Assembly: GCA_026986135.1 (NCBI GenBank)
Contig: JALSPD010000116.1
Coordinates: forward strand, 1 to 9,924
DNA length: 9,924 nt
Direction of reading: 5' to 3'
DNA from: DHVE2 group archaeon
GTDB lineage: Archaea > Thermoplasmatota > Thermoplasmata > Thermoplasmatales > Aciduliprofundaceae
Shown here: positions 7,107-9,924 of the stretch, one piece after another
Layout of the letters: the number at the start of each line of letters is the position of its first letter
How positions within the stretch are numbered: position 1 is the first letter of the stretch
The notes under the pieces: model-generated
The model's database searches: none
Told to the model about the DNA's origin: nothing
Seen by the model: only the letters and a program-made list of their open reading frames with translations
Made by a program: the position numbers and the translations under genes

Positions 7107-7440
7107 CCCTGTCTATCTTTACGACATCCACTCTTTCTGGCTTTAGTTTCTCTTTAATGTAATTGTACGCGAGTTCAGCCTGTTTGGGATCGCCGCAGGT
7201 GTATATGTCCAGAGTAACGAGACCGTACTCAGGCCATGTGTGAAAACTCAAATGGGATTCCTCTATGAGAATCACACCACTTGCACCTTCAGGGCGGAAC
7301 TGATAATAATCAGAAGATATCTTGCTCAACTTAGCAAAATTCACTGCTCCCTCAAAAATCTCCTTCATATTTTCAACCCTAGCCAAAATCTCTGGATCCA
7401 CACCGTACATATCCGCTATGATGTGAATCCCGACAGCCAT
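7033..7440 (-). CDS. speD: S-adenosylmethionine decarboxylase proenzyme (prokaryotic class 1B)
   Basis: Makes decarboxylated S-adenosylmethionine, the aminopropyl donor used by BpsA and by spermidine-forming enzymes. From ATG 7440 the precursor is 135 aa, normal for the class. Self-cleavage is expected between Glu61 and Ser62 in EESHLSFHTWPEYG, giving a pyruvoyl group on Ser62; His67 and Cys82 (YTCGD) are the usual catalytic helpers. ATG 7440 (MAVGIHIIADMYG) aligns with the normal N-terminus of archaeal SpeD and follows AAGGTGAT by 4 bases. A longer in-frame GTG at 7467 is unlikely because it lies inside the strong GGGAGGTGA site. That strong site instead points at an out-of-frame ATG at 7456. 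The last 25 or so codons overlap the start of bpsA in another frame. It heads the operon. Confidence 0.94.
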   Translation of the reverse strand: MAVGIHIIADMYGVDPEILARVENMKEIFEGAVNFAKLSKISSDYYQFRPEGASGVILIEESHLSFHTWPEYGLVTLDIYTCGDPKQAELAYNYIKEKLKPERVDVVKIDRGVSVEDEKTDIEIPAEGKKPVEVN

Positions 7441-7456
7441 CTTCATCACCTTCCAT
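7379..7456 (-). CDS. Possible 25-codon leader ORF overlapping the start of speD
   Basis: On the minus strand ATG 7456 stands 7 bases after the near-consensus site AGGGAGGTGA and opens a 25-codon frame beginning MEGDEDG and ending at TAG 7381-7379. It is out of frame with speD and covers the first 60 or so speD bases. The peptide resembles nothing I know and is rich in Gly, Asp, Cys and His. Whether it is translated is unproven. It could tune speD translation, or the strong site may simply load ribosomes that then initiate at the nearby in-frame ATG 7440. Confidence 0.25.
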   Translation of the reverse strand: MEGDEDGCRDSHHSGYVRCGSRDFG

Positions 7457-7463
7457 AATTTTT

Positions 7464-7473
7464 TCACCTCCCT
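7464..7473 (-). promoter_or_regulatory. Near-consensus Shine-Dalgarno upstream of speD
   Basis: AGGGAGGTGA on the minus strand is among the strongest ribosome binding sites in the window. Its 7-base spacing favours ATG 7456, which is not in the speD frame; the speD ATG at 7440 is 23 bases from it and has its own weaker AAGGTGAT. Confidence 0.7.
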
Positions 7474-7642
7474 TTGTATTCTGGGCGAATGTGTGTAATC
7501 CCATTTCGTATTTGAAGTTTGCGATTAACTGCGCGGGATTGTTCTTTCTGTAGCTAAGGAATACACCATTTTCTTACAGGGCCTCAGTTTTTGTTATTCG
7601 CCTTGCATTGGTGGGTGGATGACGATGCCCCTTCTCTTCAAA

Positions 7643-7667
7643 TTCGTTCAAAAACGAAAATCGTTTT
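7643..7667. repeat. Inverted-repeat cluster upstream of citrate synthase promoter
   Basis: TTCGTT (7643-7648), AACGAA (7653-7658) and TCGTTTT (7661-7667) form two overlapping dyads. AAAACGA and TCGTTTT are perfect 7-base arms around AAA. It ends 9 bases before the TATA element, a place where archaeal activators commonly bind. It could be an operator, inferred from position and symmetry only. Confidence 0.4.
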
Positions 7668-7675
7668 CCACAGGC

Positions 7676-7688
7676 AAAATATAAAATA
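7676..7688 (+). promoter_or_regulatory. Probable TATA box for the citrate synthase operon
   Basis: AAAATATAAAATA is a good archaeal TATA match. A start site about 25 bases on, near 7708, would give a leader of some 24 bases that includes the AGGAGATGGT ribosome binding site (7718-7727) before ATG 7732. Confidence 0.5.
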
Positions 7689-7731
7689 TGGGAATTCATT
7701 ACATCACTATCGGAATAAGGAGATGGTGGCT

Positions 7732-8889
7732 ATGGGAGTTTTGGATGATTCTACGACAATACAGTACTCAAAGGGTCTTGAAGGGGTTATTGCTGCACTA
7801 TCGTCAATAAGCGCAATTGATGGCTCACAGGGAAAGTTGATATACAGGGGTATTCCTATTGAAATGCTTGCAAAATACTCCACCTATGAAGAGACTGCAT
7901 ATCTCCTGCTCTATGGTGAATTGCCCACAAAAAGTGCCCTTGAGGAATTTTCCTCAATGATGCGAGAACTCAGATATCTGCCTCCAAAAGTTGAGGAATG
8001 CTTGAAAGAACTGCCTCCCAATCCGCATCCCATGGATATATTAAAGGTGGCTGTTGCTCACACGGCTCTTTACGATCCTGACAGGCTGAAATGCTGCCGT
8101 GAGGGCGTGATGAGGAAAGTGGTTAGACTTATAGCGCAGATACCAACGATGATAGCATACTACCACAGGGTACGAACCAATCAGGAAATAGTGCCTCCAA
8201 ATCCAGATCTTAATCACGCCGCTAATTTTCTCTACATGCTTCATGGAAAGGAACCAGATGAGGAGGAAGCCAGAATATTTGATGTGGCCCTTATTCTCCA
8301 TGCGGAGCATGGCCTCAATGCATCCACCTTTGCTGCAATGGTGACCGCATCTACCCTCTCAGATATCAACTCTGCAATTGTTTCTGCAATAGGTGCTCTT
8401 AAGGGTCCTCTGCATGGCGGTGCTAATGAGCGAGTGCTCAAGATGCTTGATGAGATCGGCTCTCCAGACAAGGCGGAGGAGTATGTGAAGAATGCCCTCG
8501 CCGAGAAGCGCCGTATAATGGGGTTCGGGCACAGAGTGTACAAGACATACGATCCCCGTGCAAGGATTCTTAAGGAATACGCTGAGTATCTCTCGGATAA
8601 GTACAACGACCGCCATTACATTGCCATAGGGGAGAAGATTGAGGAGATAATGATAAGAGAACTTGGAAAGAAGGGCATATTTCCAAATGTGGATTTCTAT
8701 TCGGGAATTGTTTATCACTTCCTTGGAATTCCCCGTGATCTCTTCACTCCGGTTTTCGCCATGGCTCGCTCTGTTGGCTGGGCCGCGCATGTTTGCGAGT
8801 ACACGCAGAATAATCGCATTTTCAGGCCTCGTGCATACTACATAGGGCCAGATTATGTTGAGTATGTGCCCATTGAAAAGAGGAGGTGA
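7732..8889 (+). CDS. gltA: Citrate synthase
   Basis: Condenses oxaloacetate and acetyl-CoA to citrate. From ATG 7732 the product is 385 aa, the compact archaeal size. Catalytic residues are in place: His228 in KGPLHGGANE, His267 in GFGHRVYKTYDPRA and Asp321 in PNVDFYSG, together matching the His-His-Asp triad of the Thermoplasma enzyme. HAEHGLNAST (His193 region, oxaloacetate site) and the C-terminal arginine segment RIFRPRAYY are also present. No NADH-regulatory N-terminal domain of the Gram-negative type is present. Start choice: AGGAGATGGT ends 4 bases before ATG 7732; ATG 7723 touches AGGAG directly and is less suitable. Its stop codon is embedded in the ribosome binding site of the next gene. 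The 2-methylcitrate synthase activity of some relatives cannot be excluded, but the neighbouring aconitase-family gene favours citrate. Confidence 0.95.
   Translation: MGVLDDSTTIQYSKGLEGVIAALSSISAIDGSQGKLIYRGIPIEMLAKYSTYEETAYLLLYGELPTKSALEEFSSMMRELRYLPPKVEECLKELPPNPHPMDILKVAVAHTALYDPDRLKCCREGVMRKVVRLIAQIPTMIAYYHRVRTNQEIVPPNPDLNHAANFLYMLHGKEPDEEEARIFDVALILHAEHGLNASTFAAMVTASTLSDINSAIVSAIGALKGPLHGGANERVLKMLDEIGSPDKAEEYVKNALAEKRRIMGFGHRVYKTYDPRARILKEYAEYLSDKYNDRHYIAIGEKIEEIMIRELGKKGIFPNVDFYSGIVYHFLGIPRDLFTPVFAMARSVGWAAHVCEYTQNNRIFRPRAYYIGPDYVEYVPIEKRR
8881..8889 (+). promoter_or_regulatory. Perfect Shine-Dalgarno of the hydro-lyase gene containing the citrate synthase stop
   Basis: AGGAGGTGA is a full match to the archaeal consensus and lies 6 bases before ATG 8896. 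Its terminal TGA is the citrate synthase stop codon, so the two proteins are probably translated in a coupled way. Confidence 0.85.
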
Positions 8890-8895
8890 AAAATC

Positions 8896-9924
8896 ATGGG
8901 AAAAACTATGGCTGAGAAGATAATCGGAGAGCATGCAGGAAAGGAGGTAAAGGCGGGAGAGATTGTGGTTGCCCGTGTTGATGTGGCAATGGTGCAGGAT
9001 GGAACAGGACCGCTAAGCGTGGAGGTCCTGAAGAAGATGGGAATGGAAAAAGTGTTTGATAGAAATAACACGATCCTCTTTCTGGATCATGCCACACCCT
9101 CTCCCAGAAAGGAGCTCAGCAATGCGCATAAAATTTTGAGAGAATTCTCTGAAAAAACAGGTGCGTATCTATCCGATGTGGGTGAAGGTGTTTGCCATCA
9201 GCGCCTTGTGGAGTCGTGGGCGTCTCCAGGGCAGCTGATTGTGGGTGCAGATTCTCACACCTGCACCTCCGGTGCCCTCGGTGCCTTCGCCACTGGAATG
9301 GGCAGCACTGATGTGGCCATTGCCTTCGCTCTTGGCAAGGTGTGGCTTCGCGTTCCCGAGACGCATCTGTTTCGCATAACAGGCGAGTTCCCGGAGGGGG
9401 TCTATTCCAAGGACCTGATTCTTCATATCATTGGGACAATTGGTGCGGATGGAGCCACATACAAGGCAATGGAATTTGTGGGGCCTACCATAGAGAAGAT
9501 GAGTATGGAATCACGCTTTACCATAACCAACATGGCAATTGAAGCAGGCGGGAAGACGGGTATGATTCCAACGGATTCCATCACTAAGGAATACCTTGAG
9601 AAAATGGGTCGTGGTGAGAAGTACAGGGATATACGAAGTGATGAGGATGCGGTATTTGAGAAGGAGTACGAGTTTGATGTTAGCGAACTTGAACCCACCG
9701 TGTCATTCCCGCATACAGTTGATAATACCCGCACCATAACCGAGGCGAAGAAGATGAATATCAGAATTGATCAGGTTTACATTGGAACATGCACCAATGG
9801 GCGCATTGAAGATCTGAGGGTTGCCGCCAAAATCCTTGAGGGAAATAAGGTGAATAAGAAGACAAGGTTGATAGTTATCCCCGCATCCCGCAGGGTTTAT
9901 CTGCAGGCGCTTCGTGAGGGCCTG
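8896..9924 (+). CDS. Aconitase-family hydro-lyase large subunit (LeuC/HacA type), partial
   Basis: 343 codons from ATG 8896 stay open to the right edge; the family is about 415-425 aa, so roughly 75-80 residues are missing. Seen: MVQDGTGPLSVEVL (32-45), LFLDHATPSPRKE (61-73), the signature VGADSHTCTSGALGAFATGMGSTDVA (116-140 region, stated in part), and GTCTNGRIEDL with Cys299, the first 4Fe-4S ligand. The other two cluster cysteines are expected past the edge. Such large subunits pair with a separate small LeuD-type subunit and isomerise isopropylmalate, homocitrate, methylmalate-type acids or citrate. The sequence alone does not decide the substrate, since specificity lies largely in the small subunit. 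Direct coupling to citrate synthase suggests citrate/isocitrate, that is, an aconitase role; leuC annotation is the conventional alternative. Confidence 0.88.
   Translation, partial: MGKTMAEKIIGEHAGKEVKAGEIVVARVDVAMVQDGTGPLSVEVLKKMGMEKVFDRNNTILFLDHATPSPRKELSNAHKILREFSEKTGAYLSDVGEGVCHQRLVESWASPGQLIVGADSHTCTSGALGAFATGMGSTDVAIAFALGKVWLRVPETHLFRITGEFPEGVYSKDLILHIIGTIGADGATYKAMEFVGPTIEKMSMESRFTITNMAIEAGGKTGMIPTDSITKEYLEKMGRGEKYRDIRSDEDAVFEKEYEFDVSELEPTVSFPHTVDNTRTITEAKKMNIRIDQVYIGTCTNGRIEDLRVAAKILEGNKVNKKTRLIVIPASRRVYLQALREGL

Larger units (their letters stand above)
7441..7731. other. Divergent control region between speD and citrate synthase
   Basis: About 290 bases without a supported full-size gene. 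It holds the speD leader (ribosome binding site 7464-7473), a weak leftward TATA candidate (TTCAAATA on the minus strand, about 7510-7517), an inverted-repeat cluster at 7643-7667, a rightward TATA at 7676-7688 and the citrate synthase ribosome binding site at 7718-7727. An open frame continues upstream of citrate synthase to 7591, but its sequence is unlike any citrate synthase N-terminus and crosses the promoter. No tRNA fold was found. Nothing recognisable lies in about 7525-7640. Confidence 0.6.

Noticed and set aside
7483..7602. Complementary GGCGAAT (7483-7489) and ATTCGCC (7596-7602) that might close a 120-base structured RNA
   Set aside because: A 7-base match at this distance is expected by chance in about 290 bases. 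The inner pairings (AATCCC with GGGATT) are short and do not match a known RNA family.
7643..7667. T-loop-like GTTCAAA suggesting a tRNA
   Set aside because: No acceptor, D or anticodon stems can be built around it, and it is explained better as part of the inverted-repeat cluster.
7591..7731. In-frame upstream extension of citrate synthase
   Set aside because: It runs through the TATA box and inverted repeats, while the downstream ATG 7732 has a good ribosome binding site and gives the normal protein length.
8359..8934. Long open frame of 191 codons on the strand opposite citrate synthase
   Set aside because: Antisense shadow of a well-supported gene; no recognisable domain, and it spans the citrate synthase/hydro-lyase junction.

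Overview
The window reads as a gene-dense archaeal chromosome segment. sn-glycerol-1-phosphate dehydrogenase, the archaeal lipid enzyme, is present. So are a UPF0179 protein, an archaeal Obg-like GTPase with TGS domain, and pyruvoyl-type arginine and S-adenosylmethionine decarboxylases. Start sites carry archaeal Shine-Dalgarno sequences (GGAGGTGA) and TATA boxes. The branched-chain polyamine synthase BpsA points to a thermophile. The fused alkyltransferase-endonuclease V is known from the Thermoplasmata (Ferroplasma and relatives). My best guess is a thermophilic, Aciduliprofundum/DHVE2-like member of the Thermoplasmata; this is inferred from gene content only.

Layout. (1) Positions 1-2670, minus strand: G1P dehydrogenase (egsA), then UPF0179, then an Obg-like GTPase running off the left edge, packed with a 4-base gap and a 7-base overlap. 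(2) Positions about 2670-2785: a divergent AT-rich promoter region. (3) Positions 2785-5521, plus strand: an NSUN-type RNA m5C methyltransferase, the AGT-endonuclease V fusion, and a fumarylacetoacetase-fold hydrolase. (4) Positions 5518-7440, minus strand: a polyamine operon transcribed speD, bpsA, pdaD. It meets the hydrolase gene tail to tail with a 4-base overlap. (5) Positions 7441-7731: a divergent control region of about 290 bases. (6) Positions 7732-9924, plus strand: citrate synthase followed at once by the large subunit of an aconitase-family hydro-lyase, cut off by the right edge.

How they fit together. PdaD makes agmatine, SpeD makes the aminopropyl donor, and BpsA adds two aminopropyl groups to spermidine, so three of the steps toward a branched pentaamine sit in one transcript. 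The aminopropyltransferase and ureohydrolase that would make spermidine are not in the window. Citrate synthase and the LeuC-type hydro-lyase look translationally coupled and probably act on successive metabolites. The left-hand operon pairs lipid-backbone synthesis with two poorly characterised conserved proteins.

No tRNA, rRNA, CRISPR array, insertion sequence or phage gene was seen. The region looks like vertically inherited core genome. The most interesting points are the overlapping gene arrangement in the polyamine operon and a short out-of-frame ORF behind a near-consensus ribosome binding site at the start of speD.
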